Origin: DAOUJI01 sp965224415
GTDB taxonomy: Bacteria > Chloroflexota > Dehalococcoidia > Lucifugimonadales > JAGWBF01
Reading direction: 5' to 3'
Assembly (NCBI GenBank): GCA_965224415.1
Contig: CBDCZB010000002.1
Coordinates: 298,800 to 362,799 of the forward strand
Length of the DNA: 64,000 nucleotides
A program made the position numbers and the translations under genes. This document shows, piece by piece, positions 25,989 through 35,243 of this stretch. The notes beneath the pieces are model-generated. The model was not told the origin of the DNA. It saw nothing but the letters and a program-made list of their open reading frames with translations, and made no database searches. Positions within the stretch are counted from its first letter, which is position 1. Each line of letters opens with the position of its first letter.

Positions 25989-28082
25989 ATGCATGTCTTG
26001 AAGTTCCTCAGGTCTAACTGGATACTCACCGTGCCGCTCCTGTTGGTCCTGGCAGCCGCAGTCGCTTGTGGAGGAGGAGACGCCACTACCGCGCCGCCGC
26101 CCACATCCACATCGGCGCCCACTAACACACCGGCTCCGACACCCACACCGGCTCCGACAGCTACACCAGTCGACTTTCAAGCCTTGACCCAACAGATACG
26201 GGGCATCGTCGAAACAGGAATTGCGGGGATTGATATCCCAGAGGGACTGACTCTTGAGGACGTGCAGCAAATAGTTGCCTCCGCGATTGCGACCATCCCT
26301 GAGGGACTATCCGCCGAAGACGTTCAAGCCATTGTAGCCAAGGCTATCTCCGAGATTCCGGAGGGGCTGACCGTCGGGCAGATGGAAGCGGCAATCAGGT
26401 CCGCCGTCGATCAAGGCATACAACAAGCGGTCTCTGAGGCTGTGGCCCAGATTCCCCCAACCGCAACTCCGTTGCCAGAGTCGCTGATGATGGGCATTCT
26501 GCCTAACCAGGGCATCCTGCCTCTTCACGCGTTCATCGCGCCCCGCTTGGACATGCCTCACATCAACGGCATCGTGACCATCTCACACTCGGCTCCATCG
26601 TACAACTCTCTCACTGAAATCAACCCCGAGACAGCCGTGCGCAACGTCGTCCGTTGCGACTTGTGCGAAAGCTGGAGCGTGGCCGACGACGGAGTGACTT
26701 ACACTTTCAACCTTCACGAGGGCGCCGTATGGCACGACGGCGAGGCCGTCACGTCCGAGGACGTAGTTCTGAGCCTTGAACTCATCAATCAGCCCGACAG
26801 GCTCGAAGGCTACGATGTTCTTAAGGAATACATCGGAGGGCGCAGGCACGATCGGAACGTCCTCTGGTTGTACTACGACAGTTCAAGGGCTCTTGACGAC
26901 TACACCGTCGAAGTGACAATCAAGCGCCCGACCCCGGCCTTCCTTCAAGCCCTGTCGTGGGACTATTTCCCCATGTACCCCGAACATGAGTTGAAACAGG
27001 GCATTCTCCCTAGCTATTCGGACGTCTCGACCCTGATAGGGTCCGGGCCTTTCAAGATCGTTCAGTACGAAAAAGACGTGCTATCGGAGCAGGAGAGAAA
27101 TACAGAATACTTCAAAGAGGGAAAACCCTATTTCGACGGATTGATCCACCATGTCATCCGGGGCAAGAACCGGGTGGTGGCGGCCTACACGACGGGACAG
27201 GTGCTGATGCCCAACTCCGTCGTCAACCAACTGAGTCCCAGAGACGCCAAGGAATTTGAAGACCAGCTCAGAGGGCAATCAACATTCCACTGGACGGAGG
27301 GGTATCCCGCAGCCTGGGGCGTAATGCTGAACGTTGAGAGGGCGCCTTTCGACAACCCCGACGTCAGGCAGGCAGTGGGTCTCGCTCTGTACCGGCAGCC
27401 AATAGTAGAGACCTTCGGCGGGGTCAACCCGATAGGGACGCCCCTGCCCACGGGCTTCTCATGGAGCTACACCTTGGAGGAAGGCCTCCAGATGCGTGGC
27501 ATACGAGAGGACTCCCCGGGCGTGAAGTCCGCAGCCGACATCGCCGAAGCACAACGACTGACAGTGGAGGCCGGCGCCGGACCGGGAACCAAAGTGACAC
27601 TCCTATGCGGCCTAACATCGGAGGTCTGCGACCTTGCGGTGCTGGTCAAAGAGCAACTTGGCGAAACGCTGGGCTGGGACATCACCATCAACCAGCAAGA
27701 GTCCCGGGTGGCCTCAGAGGCTCGCGAGACCAGAAACTACCAATTTTCCATCGCCTCCGGCGGTGTGCTGAACTACGACCCTGACGGCGCGGCCCTTTTC
27801 TTCCGGAAAGGGACTGGACGCTACTACGTGCAATCTGGTCATGAAGACGCCGAGTTAGAGCGTATATGGGAGGGCGTGACTACAGAGACTGACTCGGCCG
27901 TCAGAAAGGCTTTGATACTAGAAGCCAACAACGCCCTCATCGACAGAGGCGCTCTTCACATAATTTATTACCAGGTGTTCACGTGGATAGTGGACAACAG
28001 GATCCAAAACTTCAACCTTGCCCCTGCGTTCCTGACCCACATGAAGCACGAGCACTTGTGGTGTGACCCCCGGTGCACCTAA
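25989..28082 (+). CDS. ABC substrate-binding lipoprotein with helical-repeat spacer
   Basis: 697 residues. The lipobox is AAAVAC, followed by a Thr/Pro linker. About 100 residues of repeated amphipathic helices come next, each with the theme IPEGLTLEDVQQIVASAIAT (residues ~78-135). Then the family-5 domain: CESWSVADDGVTYTFNLHEG, VTSEDVVLSLELI and NPDVRQAVGLALYRQPIVE. The helical spacer is unusual for this family and may stalk or oligomerise the receptor. Ribosome site taggaggcgc lies just before the ATG. Two permease genes follow after a hairpin. Confidence 0.92.
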   Translation: MHVLKFLRSNWILTVPLLLVLAAAVACGGGDATTAPPPTSTSAPTNTPAPTPTPAPTATPVDFQALTQQIRGIVETGIAGIDIPEGLTLEDVQQIVASAIATIPEGLSAEDVQAIVAKAISEIPEGLTVGQMEAAIRSAVDQGIQQAVSEAVAQIPPTATPLPESLMMGILPNQGILPLHAFIAPRLDMPHINGIVTISHSAPSYNSLTEINPETAVRNVVRCDLCESWSVADDGVTYTFNLHEGAVWHDGEAVTSEDVVLSLELINQPDRLEGYDVLKEYIGGRRHDRNVLWLYYDSSRALDDYTVEVTIKRPTPAFLQALSWDYFPMYPEHELKQGILPSYSDVSTLIGSGPFKIVQYEKDVLSEQERNTEYFKEGKPYFDGLIHHVIRGKNRVVAAYTTGQVLMPNSVVNQLSPRDAKEFEDQLRGQSTFHWTEGYPAAWGVMLNVERAPFDNPDVRQAVGLALYRQPIVETFGGVNPIGTPLPTGFSWSYTLEEGLQMRGIREDSPGVKSAADIAEAQRLTVEAGAGPGTKVTLLCGLTSEVCDLAVLVKEQLGETLGWDITINQQESRVASEARETRNYQFSIASGGVLNYDPDGAALFFRKGTGRYYVQSGHEDAELERIWEGVTTETDSAVRKALILEANNALIDRGALHIIYYQVFTWIVDNRIQNFNLAPAFLTHMKHEHLWCDPRCT

Positions 28083-28169
28083 CCTTGAAAGGTCGGACAC
28101 GGCAACGTGGAAATAGGTGACCACACCACCGTAAGCACACAAGCGCTGATATAGTTGCGAGAACTTGAC

Positions 28170-28217
28170 ATAGCCCCCACGGCGGCCTTGGCGCTCCTGC
28201 GCCGCCGTGGGGGCTAT
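28170..28217. terminator. Long perfect stem-loop between SBP and permeases
   Basis: atagcccccacggcggc (28170-28186) is perfectly complementary to gccgccgtgggggctat (28201-28217), with a 14-base loop. There is no T-run. Placed 90 bp after the SBP and 110 bp before dppB, it is well placed to stabilise the SBP message or reduce read-through, giving more receptor than channel. Confidence 0.7.
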
Positions 28218-28326
28218 AGAGAACATGAGTAGCGCGGCGCCCCTGAGCCCTGGGGGCCGACTCTCCAGATTCGATAGCCGAAGCTAGGATAATACCGACA
28301 ATCCCGGCTTTAGGGGTGGAAACCAG

Positions 28327-29286
28327 ATGCGTGGGTACGTAGCCAAAAGGATCCTCCTCTTCATCCCGACCCTTTTTTTGGTCACGGCCTTGGTTTTTCT
28401 TTTGCTCCGTATCATTCCGGGGGACCCGGCCAGGTTGCTGCTGTCCGGAGAAGAGGGGCTCCAGGAGTACACCGACGAAGACCTCATCGCTTTGCAGGCG
28501 GAGTTGGGCACAGACAAGCCCTTGGTCCAGCAGTACGGTGTGTGGGTGTGGGGTCTGGTCCGCTTTGATTTCGGTGAGTCCATCTACTACTCTGCCCCAG
28601 TCTGGGATGACATCAAGGTCAGATTCCCCATCAACGTCGAACTCACAGTCATTGCATTGCTGATGTCGTTTGCCGTAGCCATCCCCCTGGGAGTGGTGTC
28701 CGCCTTGAACCAAGACAGGCCGGTGGACTATGCCAGCCGGGTCATCACCATAATAGGCATCGCCCTGCCCAACTTCTGGGTGGCCATCATGCTGCTCTAC
28801 GTTCTGTCCGCCTATTTCGATTGGCTCCCTCCACTAGCCTATGTCGATTTTCAGGACGGGCCGTGGGAAAATCTACAGCAGATGTTTTTCCCGGCTCTGG
28901 CCCTCGCCGCGTCCCATACGGCCTTCGTCGCCAGGATCACCCGTTCGGCGACCCTGGAGGTGTTTCGGGAAGACTATATCCGTACGGCCCGCTCCAAAGG
29001 GCTGGCCGAGACAGTCGTTATCACCCGACACGCTCTCAAGAACGCAATGCTGCCCGTCATCACGGTTTTGGCCTATGAGTTCGGGCGTCTCATGGGAGGG
29101 ACCGTAGTAATCGAGAGTGTCTTTGGCATACCCGGCCTGGGCGCCCTGCTCATCACTTCCATCACCAACAGAGACTACCCCGCGATTCAGGGAATTGTGG
29201 TGGTGATAACTGTTTTGGTGCTTGTGCTTAACGTTGTCACGGACCTAGTCTACGCATGGCTGAATCCCAGGATTCGGTACGCATAA
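28327..29286 (+). CDS. Dpp/Opp-type ABC permease, DppB-like
   Basis: 319 residues, close in length and sequence to the protein at 1681-2640 (VAKRILLFIPTLFLVTALVF, RIIPGDPARLL, EEGLQEYTDEDLIALQAELG, LNPRIRYA). Six membrane segments; EAA loop YIRTARSKGLAETVVITRH. The resemblance of this operon to the 741-4666 operon (same order, similar lengths) suggests they arose by duplication. Confidence 0.94.
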   Translation: MRGYVAKRILLFIPTLFLVTALVFLLLRIIPGDPARLLLSGEEGLQEYTDEDLIALQAELGTDKPLVQQYGVWVWGLVRFDFGESIYYSAPVWDDIKVRFPINVELTVIALLMSFAVAIPLGVVSALNQDRPVDYASRVITIIGIALPNFWVAIMLLYVLSAYFDWLPPLAYVDFQDGPWENLQQMFFPALALAASHTAFVARITRSATLEVFREDYIRTARSKGLAETVVITRHALKNAMLPVITVLAYEFGRLMGGTVVIESVFGIPGLGALLITSITNRDYPAIQGIVVVITVLVLVLNVVTDLVYAWLNPRIRYA

Positions 29287-29310
29287 CCCAGGTCAAGCTG
29301 CGAGAGAGAA

Positions 29311-30228
29311 ATGAGTCAAGAGACAGGAATTCCTGCAGCTAGCTTCCCTGAGGCGGAACTGGTCGGCCTCCGGCCTAAGCCAACCATCTTGCGGAACATC
29401 GCCATGTTCTACAGGAAAAGAACTCTAGGGGCCCTCGGGGCCACAGTGGCGCTCCTGCTAATTGTGGTCGCTATCTTCGCCCCATTCATCAAGACCCATA
29501 GCGAGTACAAATCCAACTTTGAACGTGTGTATGCCGAACCAAGCAAGGATATGTTGTTCGGGGGAGACCATCTCGGCAGAGACGTGTTCAGCAGGATTGT
29601 CGTCGGTTCCCGGATATCCCTGAGGGTGGGGCTTATCAGCGCATTCGTGGGATCGGCCATCGGCCTTCTCATAGGCGTCAGCAGCGCCTATTTTGGAGGG
29701 TTGACCGACTTGTTGGTCCAGAGGATTATAGACGCAATGATATCCTTCCCAGGACTGGTGCTGGCCATAGCCATTGTGGCCGGCCTTGGGGCGTCCATCA
29801 ACAACGTGATAGCCGCCTTATGCATTTTGTTCATTCCCAGCACAGCTCGGCTGATCCGGTCGCAGACGCTTGCGGTCAAAGAGATGGACTATGTGCTCGC
29901 GGCGCGTTCCGTAGGCGCCGGAGACCTACGCATAATGTGGCGCCACATAGTCCCCCAAGTGGCCGCGGTGCTTATCGTCATCATCACTTTCCAGGTGGGA
30001 GTGGCAATTATTGCCGAGGCTGCATTGAGCTTCCTGGGACTGGGCGCCGGCCCTGAAGAGCCGTCTTGGGGCGGGATGCTGCGAGGGGCGACGCAGACCG
30101 TCGTGGGAGTCGGGCCTTGGCTTGCCTTATTCCCTGGCGTGGCCATCGCCGTTGTCGTGTTCTCTTGGAACGTGCTCGGCGACGCACTCAGGGACGTGCT
30201 GGACCCGCGCCTGCGGGGAAGCAGCTAA
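29311..30228 (+). CDS. Dpp/Opp-type ABC permease, DppC-like
   Basis: 305 residues with FGGDHLGRDVFSRIVVGSR, EAA loop YVLAARSVGAGDLRIMWRH and C-terminal LDPRLRGSS, like the DppC protein at 741-1652. It starts 24 bp after dppB. It closes the third transporter; no DppD/DppF ATPase genes follow. Confidence 0.94.
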   Translation: MSQETGIPAASFPEAELVGLRPKPTILRNIAMFYRKRTLGALGATVALLLIVVAIFAPFIKTHSEYKSNFERVYAEPSKDMLFGGDHLGRDVFSRIVVGSRISLRVGLISAFVGSAIGLLIGVSSAYFGGLTDLLVQRIIDAMISFPGLVLAIAIVAGLGASINNVIAALCILFIPSTARLIRSQTLAVKEMDYVLAARSVGAGDLRIMWRHIVPQVAAVLIVIITFQVGVAIIAEAALSFLGLGAGPEEPSWGGMLRGATQTVVGVGPWLALFPGVAIAVVVFSWNVLGDALRDVLDPRLRGSS

Positions 30229-30420
30229 AGGCCGCCTGCCCAAACCGTCCCTTCACGGCACACCCAAACGTCGGGCATAGTCCGACCCTTCCTTGTTGCC
30301 TACCAGCCCCTGTACTATCCTGGTGAAACGGCGCTGGCTTGACCGTCGGCGGACGATTCCTGTCTTGGAGGACTTGAGATAGACCCATCTACGGGGACCG
30401 AACAGACCCATGAAGGACAG

Positions 30421-31833
30421 GTGCGGATGTGCCCCGTCTGCGGCCACATCAACGCCGGCGCTGAAGTCCAAAGCTGCACCCATTGTTGGGCCCGTTTGGG
30501 GGAAGTGGCCCCGGTTGGATCGGAGGAAGGGGCCGTCCTGTCGCGGCTGTTTCACCGGAGAATTTTCCGACAACGGATGGTCAGATGGGCATTCTTGCTG
30601 GCAGCCGCCACGGGTTTCACTGTGTGGGGCGTTCTGGTGTTCTTCGAACTGGGGCCCATCCCGCCGCCTCCCGTCTCCAATATCAACACCGACACCGGCC
30701 TCAATGCCTGGGCCGAGGTCAGGCACGACCCCCAGAACACGGCATTTAGTCCCGAACAGGCGCCCACACCCAACACGATACTCTGGACGTACCAGACCTC
30801 CGCCGCCCTCTCCGGGGCGCCGGCTGCGGCCGGAGGGATAGTCTACCTCGCCGCCAACGACGGAACGATAGCGGCCTTGGACGGAAGGACAGGCGAGGCG
30901 GTATGGGAACACCGCAGCGAATTGCCCGCCGGTTCGGGGTCCACGCCAGCTGTGACCAACGACCTGGTCATCGTTACAATGCGCGTCGGAGTGGTCATAG
31001 CGCTGGACAGGGCCACCGGTGAACCTGTCTGGGAGACCGACCTCAGGCCCTACAGGGCGCCGTTGAGGGGCCCTCCGTCAGTGGTCAACGGCACCGTATA
31101 CGTGGGCGCCGCTAACCACACGCTGTACGCTCTGGACGCCTCCAACGGGAGCCTCAGATGGTCCTTCGAGACCCGGGGTTGGGTCATTGACCCTGTGGCC
31201 TACGCCGATGACACCGTGTTGGTGGCATCTAGAGACGGATTGCTCCACGTCCTGGACACCAACACAGGTCGGAAGCGCTTCGTCTACGACGGGGGCTTCA
31301 GCGTTTACGGCGGTGCCGCAGTGGAGGGCGACCTAGCCTACTTAGCGGCCTTTCCCAGCGCGATATACGCCATTGATCGCCACGCCATCACCTATCCCTT
31401 CGAGCGCGCCTTCTGGGCATGGCAGGTCCAGTTCTGGCACTGGGGCTTCATCAACGGCTACCCGGACCAGAAAGGCTCCGTCTGGATAACGGACGTGCGG
31501 GGTGACCTGACGGGCGCCCCGGCTGTGGCCCACGGAAACGTCTACTTTGCCGTGGAACAGGGCAGGGCGGCTGCGCTGAACGCCGCCACCGGAGAGACGG
31601 TGTGGATCGGGAACGCTGAGCGGGAAATATCGACATCACTGACGGTGGCCGGAGACACGGTGCTGCTGGGCACGGACGACGGCACCGTCATAGGGATGGA
31701 CGCACATTCAGGGGAGACATTGTGGGACTTCACGCTCGGCAGCCCCGTCACGGATAATCCCATAGCGGCCAGCGGTGTCATATACGCCGTGGCTGCAAAT
31801 GGTGTCTTATACGCTTTGTCCGATGGGAATTAA
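30421..31833 (+). CDS. Membrane-anchored PQQ-like beta-propeller with N-terminal zinc ribbon
   Basis: 470 residues from GTG 30421 (ATG 30427 is equally possible). A four-cysteine ribbon (CPVCGHINAGAEVQSCTHCWA) is followed by one membrane helix (about residues 56-76, WAFLLAAATGFTVWGVLVFF), then about seven PQQ/YWTD-like blades such as VYLAANDGTIAALDGRTGEA, VYVGAANHTLYALDASNGS and VLLGTDDGTVIGMDAHSGE. The ribbon should face the cytoplasm and the propeller the outside. The propeller resembles BamB or alcohol-dehydrogenase-type folds, but no PQQ ligands can be assigned. Function unknown. Confidence 0.82.
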   Translation: MRMCPVCGHINAGAEVQSCTHCWARLGEVAPVGSEEGAVLSRLFHRRIFRQRMVRWAFLLAAATGFTVWGVLVFFELGPIPPPPVSNINTDTGLNAWAEVRHDPQNTAFSPEQAPTPNTILWTYQTSAALSGAPAAAGGIVYLAANDGTIAALDGRTGEAVWEHRSELPAGSGSTPAVTNDLVIVTMRVGVVIALDRATGEPVWETDLRPYRAPLRGPPSVVNGTVYVGAANHTLYALDASNGSLRWSFETRGWVIDPVAYADDTVLVASRDGLLHVLDTNTGRKRFVYDGGFSVYGGAAVEGDLAYLAAFPSAIYAIDRHAITYPFERAFWAWQVQFWHWGFINGYPDQKGSVWITDVRGDLTGAPAVAHGNVYFAVEQGRAAALNAATGETVWIGNAEREISTSLTVAGDTVLLGTDDGTVIGMDAHSGETLWDFTLGSPVTDNPIAASGVIYAVAANGVLYALSDGN

Positions 31834-31880
31834 CCCACCGGAGGCGGTTCGCGACACCTGTCACGGGACGTCGAAGTCGC

Positions 31881-32969
31881 CTACCGCCGCGTCATACGGG
31901 CCGCAAGCCTCGCTGCTGTCCCACCGACGATAACCGCCGCCACTATGACATATATCCACGTGGGGATTCCGCCTCCCTTGGCGTCCGTGGGAGGAGCCAC
32001 TGCATCCGGGGTTTGGGCCCCGGATGAGTCTTCACGGGTGGGAACCGGAGTCGGAGTCGGCGTCGGAGATGGCGTTGCTGTCGGAACCGTCGTGGCAGTC
32101 GGAGACAGTGTTGGCATGAGGACAGGCGTGGCTGTTGGGGCCTGCACAACTGTAGGGGTCGGAGCGGCTGTAGGGGTTGGCGACGCAGTGGGTGTAGGGG
32201 TGGCCGTGGGGGACGCCGTCGGAGTAGGCGTCGGCTTGGGGGTTGGGGAAGGCGTCAGAGTCGGTGTTGTAATGGGCGCCGGCGTAGACGTGGGGTAGGG
32301 CGTAGGCACCAGAGTCGGTGTCTGCGTGGGAACAGGCGTGGGGGTGGGAGGCGGCGGCTGGGCGCGCTTGACTAAGACCGCTTCATTGCCGGCGATCTTG
32401 CCAGGACCATGGCCGTCTGTGTAGTAAACTACGGCACGCACCAAGTTGTTTAAGTCGCCGTGGGCTGGAGTGAAGCTCGCCAACACGGCGCCTGGGATGT
32501 CTCTCCAAGCGCCTCCCCTGTCCGACGAAGTCTCCCATTGCCATCTAACGTCGGATACTCCACCGTCGGAGTCGCTCAACGTTGCAGTGATCGTGCCCTG
32601 GGGCGAGGTTTCGTCTACGGTGAGGCTAGTGAACCCCTCCTCGTCCACATTGTTTACTTCTATAGTGACCTCGATTCTAGCAGTCCCTCGGCGTTTATCC
32701 CTCGCAATGACCCTGACCGAATAGACCGCCTTCTTCTCGAAGTCCAGCGTTCCTAAGGCGACGATTTGCCCAGACTTCTCATCTATACCGAAAGACATTA
32801 AGTCAACTCCGGCCAGGAGGTAGGTCATCTCATCGTTGGGGTCGCTGTCGTGTGCTTCCACTGGCTGAGCCCGGCGGCAGGTTCTCATAGACCCTCCGAA
32901 CCGTGGACCGTCCCTCGATGAACTGCGGGGCGGCGTTGGCTCCGACAACGACGGAGCCGCTGCTCCCAC
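31881..32969 (-). CDS. C-terminal part of a surface cadherin-like protein (frameshifted)
   Basis: From about 32860 downward this frame continues the protein encoded at 32830-35007: EAHDSDPNDEMTYLLAGVD completes a cadherin-like repeat, then an Ig-like segment, a ~90-residue Thr/Pro stalk (PTPTPVPT units) and a C-terminal membrane helix (WIYVIVAAVIVGGTAA) with a basic tail. The first ~35 residues of the frame are out-of-frame noise. The whole protein would be anchored at the membrane with its repeats outside. Confidence 0.65.
   Translation of the reverse strand: MGAAAPSLSEPTPPRSSSRDGPRFGGSMRTCRRAQPVEAHDSDPNDEMTYLLAGVDLMSFGIDEKSGQIVALGTLDFEKKAVYSVRVIARDKRRGTARIEVTIEVNNVDEEGFTSLTVDETSPQGTITATLSDSDGGVSDVRWQWETSSDRGGAWRDIPGAVLASFTPAHGDLNNLVRAVVYYTDGHGPGKIAGNEAVLVKRAQPPPPTPTPVPTQTPTLVPTPYPTSTPAPITTPTLTPSPTPKPTPTPTASPTATPTPTASPTPTAAPTPTVVQAPTATPVLMPTLSPTATTVPTATPSPTPTPTPVPTREDSSGAQTPDAVAPPTDAKGGGIPTWIYVIVAAVIVGGTAARLAARMTRR
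32036..32350. repeat. Thr/Pro-coding low-complexity tract
   Basis: Repeated ggngtnggngt units on the plus strand (encoding TPTPT on the minus strand) make up the stalk of the surface protein. The period is short and irregular, so slippage is likely. Confidence 0.7.
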
Positions 32970-35007
32970 CTCCGGGAGGCCTGGGCGGAGCAGGCATCTG
33001 GGAGTCTACGTCTCCGATGGCAGGCTCCGCCATGTCGGTTGTACCGCTGCCCTGGGCCCAGTCGCTTTCTCCCTCATGATTGATAGCCCGTACCTGAACC
33101 TCGTAAACCGTATTTGAGGACAGGTCGTCGATGTGGACCACAGTGGCCTGTCGGTCAGCAGGATGGCCGGTCCAAGAGGTCTCCCCTTGCGCCCGATAGC
33201 CCACCTGGTAGCCCGTTATCTCCGGGACGCCGTCCGGCATGGACGGCGCCATCCATTCGACCTTCAACGTCGTGTGGCCGTCGGCAGCGGCTGGCGCTGC
33301 CGAAAGAGAGTCCGGCGCCGCAGGCGGTTCGTCCACGTCGGATATGCTGACCGTCACGTCGATGGAGACCTTCTGATTCGCCGAGTCCTTGGCCGTCACT
33401 GTAACCGTATAGCTGGCCTTGCCCTCATAGTCCAAATTTGCGTCGCCCCCCACCGCTATAAGACCGGAGTTGTCTATACTGAACTTGTCCGAACCTATGC
33501 CCGACAGCTCGTAGGTCAACGTATCGCCGGGGTCTGTAGCCTGGACCGTTCCCACAGACTGACCAACACCGGAGTTCTCCGCAACCGACAACTCAGTAGG
33601 GGTGCCTGGGCCAAAGACGGGCGGCTGGTTGTCTTGTATTGAAACGACCGTACTGGACGGGTTGCCTAAAGTAATTCTCTCCGGCCTACCAAGCAGGCTC
33701 ACCGTAAGGGTCACGGAACCGGTATCGTTTTGGAATTCGACGGGAACCGTGACTAAACCCGCCCTACGGCGTATCGCTGCCTGACCGTTGGGGTGGCGCG
33801 ACAATACGGCCCCCTCACCTACTATCTCAATGTTTAGCCTCACTGTCCTGTCAGCCTTGGGATTGACTGTCACCTTGGTTGCAACTGTCCGAGTGCCCGG
33901 CGACTCGGTGTATGTATCGGAGCCGAAGGTCACTACCAGGTCCGCCATGTCAGTTGTGCCGTCGCTCAGGCTCCAGACACTCTCTCCCTCGTCATTCACG
34001 GACCGCACCCACACCTCATAGACCGTATTGGATAATAGGTTGTCGACGGTGGTTTGGGTGACGGTTTCAGCCTTGGTGTGCGTGTTCCAGTCAGTCTCGC
34101 CCCGTTCCCGGTACTGAAGCTCGTATCCAGTGATTGGAGGCACGTCGGAAGGGACCACCGGCGCCGTCCAGCTTACGTCCAAGGTGGAGGTCGGGTTGTC
34201 GGCGTTCCTCCTAATAGACATGGGAGCAACCGGCGGCGGCGGTTCGTCCACGTCTACCATTCTGATGGCGACGTTTACTGCGACCGACTGGTCGGCCGAG
34301 TCCGTGGCCGTCACGGTTACCGTGTGGGTGGGCTGGGATTCGTAGTCCAATACGGCGCCCGACTTCACAGTAATCCTTCCCGTGTCGTCCACCTCGAACT
34401 TGTCCGAGCCTTCGCCCGACAGCCGGTAGCTCAGCGTGTCACCGGGGTCGGAAGCCGCCACGACGCCAACGGCCTTGCCTGCGCCGGAGTTCTCTGGGAC
34501 CGACAATTCTAAGGGTGTGTTCGGGGCGAAGACGGGCGGAGGGTTGCCGACCGTAATGACAGCGCTGGACGGATTGCCGAGGGTGACATTCACCGTATCC
34601 GCCGGGAGACTCAACGTCAGGGTCACGGAACCCGAGTCGACCTGGAATTGGACAGCCACCTCGACGGATGTCTCTCCGCAGGCGATAGTAACCGAACCGT
34701 CCGGGTGATTGGGGAGAGTCGCACCGGAGCCTGCCACTGCGACATTCACCGTCACTTCCCGGTTAGGCGCCGGGACTGCAGTCAGCGTAGCGTAAACCGT
34801 TCTTGTCCCCTCATTCTCCGCGTATGAAGCGGAACTGAAGGCTACGATCAGTTCCAAAGCTCCCTCGGTACTGTTGTTTTGGAGCGTATGCTGCTCTTTT
34901 ACAGATTTGAGGGACGCCGTCGGTGTGCCGTAGAATTGGGCAAATATCAACAACAGTCCGACAAACAGGGCCAGCATCGGAGCTGTGGCGTGATAATTTC
35001 TTAACAT
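32830..35007 (-). CDS. Large cell-surface protein: Calx-beta, cadherin-like and FnIII repeats
   Basis: 725 residues. Signal peptide (MLALFVGLLLIFAQFYG), then two rounds of the same module set: Calx-beta-like (VNVAVAGSGATLPNHPDGSV and RLNIEIVGEGAVLSRHPNGQ), cadherin-like (FEVDDTGRITVKSGAVLDYE, FSIDNSGLIAVGGDANLDYE) and fibronectin-III (TGYELQYRERGETDWNTHT, TGYQVGYRAQGETSWTGHP). A third cadherin-like unit starts (ENLPPGSA) and is broken by a frameshift near 32870; the 31881-32969 frame continues it. Adhesion or calcium-dependent surface binding is inferred. Confidence 0.8.
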   Translation of the reverse strand: MLRNYHATAPMLALFVGLLLIFAQFYGTPTASLKSVKEQHTLQNNSTEGALELIVAFSSASYAENEGTRTVYATLTAVPAPNREVTVNVAVAGSGATLPNHPDGSVTIACGETSVEVAVQFQVDSGSVTLTLSLPADTVNVTLGNPSSAVITVGNPPPVFAPNTPLELSVPENSGAGKAVGVVAASDPGDTLSYRLSGEGSDKFEVDDTGRITVKSGAVLDYESQPTHTVTVTATDSADQSVAVNVAIRMVDVDEPPPPVAPMSIRRNADNPTSTLDVSWTAPVVPSDVPPITGYELQYRERGETDWNTHTKAETVTQTTVDNLLSNTVYEVWVRSVNDEGESVWSLSDGTTDMADLVVTFGSDTYTESPGTRTVATKVTVNPKADRTVRLNIEIVGEGAVLSRHPNGQAAIRRRAGLVTVPVEFQNDTGSVTLTVSLLGRPERITLGNPSSTVVSIQDNQPPVFGPGTPTELSVAENSGVGQSVGTVQATDPGDTLTYELSGIGSDKFSIDNSGLIAVGGDANLDYEGKASYTVTVTAKDSANQKVSIDVTVSISDVDEPPAAPDSLSAAPAAADGHTTLKVEWMAPSMPDGVPEITGYQVGYRAQGETSWTGHPADRQATVVHIDDLSSNTVYEVQVRAINHEGESDWAQGSGTTDMAEPAIGDVDSQMPAPPRPPGGGSSGSVVVGANAAPQFIEGRSTVRRVYENLPPGSASGSTRQRPQR

Positions 35008-35243
35008 AGAATAGTTCTTTTTAATGTACTAATTGATGGCTCATAGTATCTCATATAGCTCACCGGATTGGGGCCGCTGCTTACGGGCTGCCATCAAAGC
35101 CGGTAAAGTGTGTTGCTCCGATTTCACGTTCCACAGATAATGTTTACGCGCCAAACCCGCCCGCTTTACGACTAAAATGCGTACATGGCTGCCGTGAACC
35201 TAAACCTCCTCAGTTGGAGGAGAATGGAAACGAGGAGATTGTG

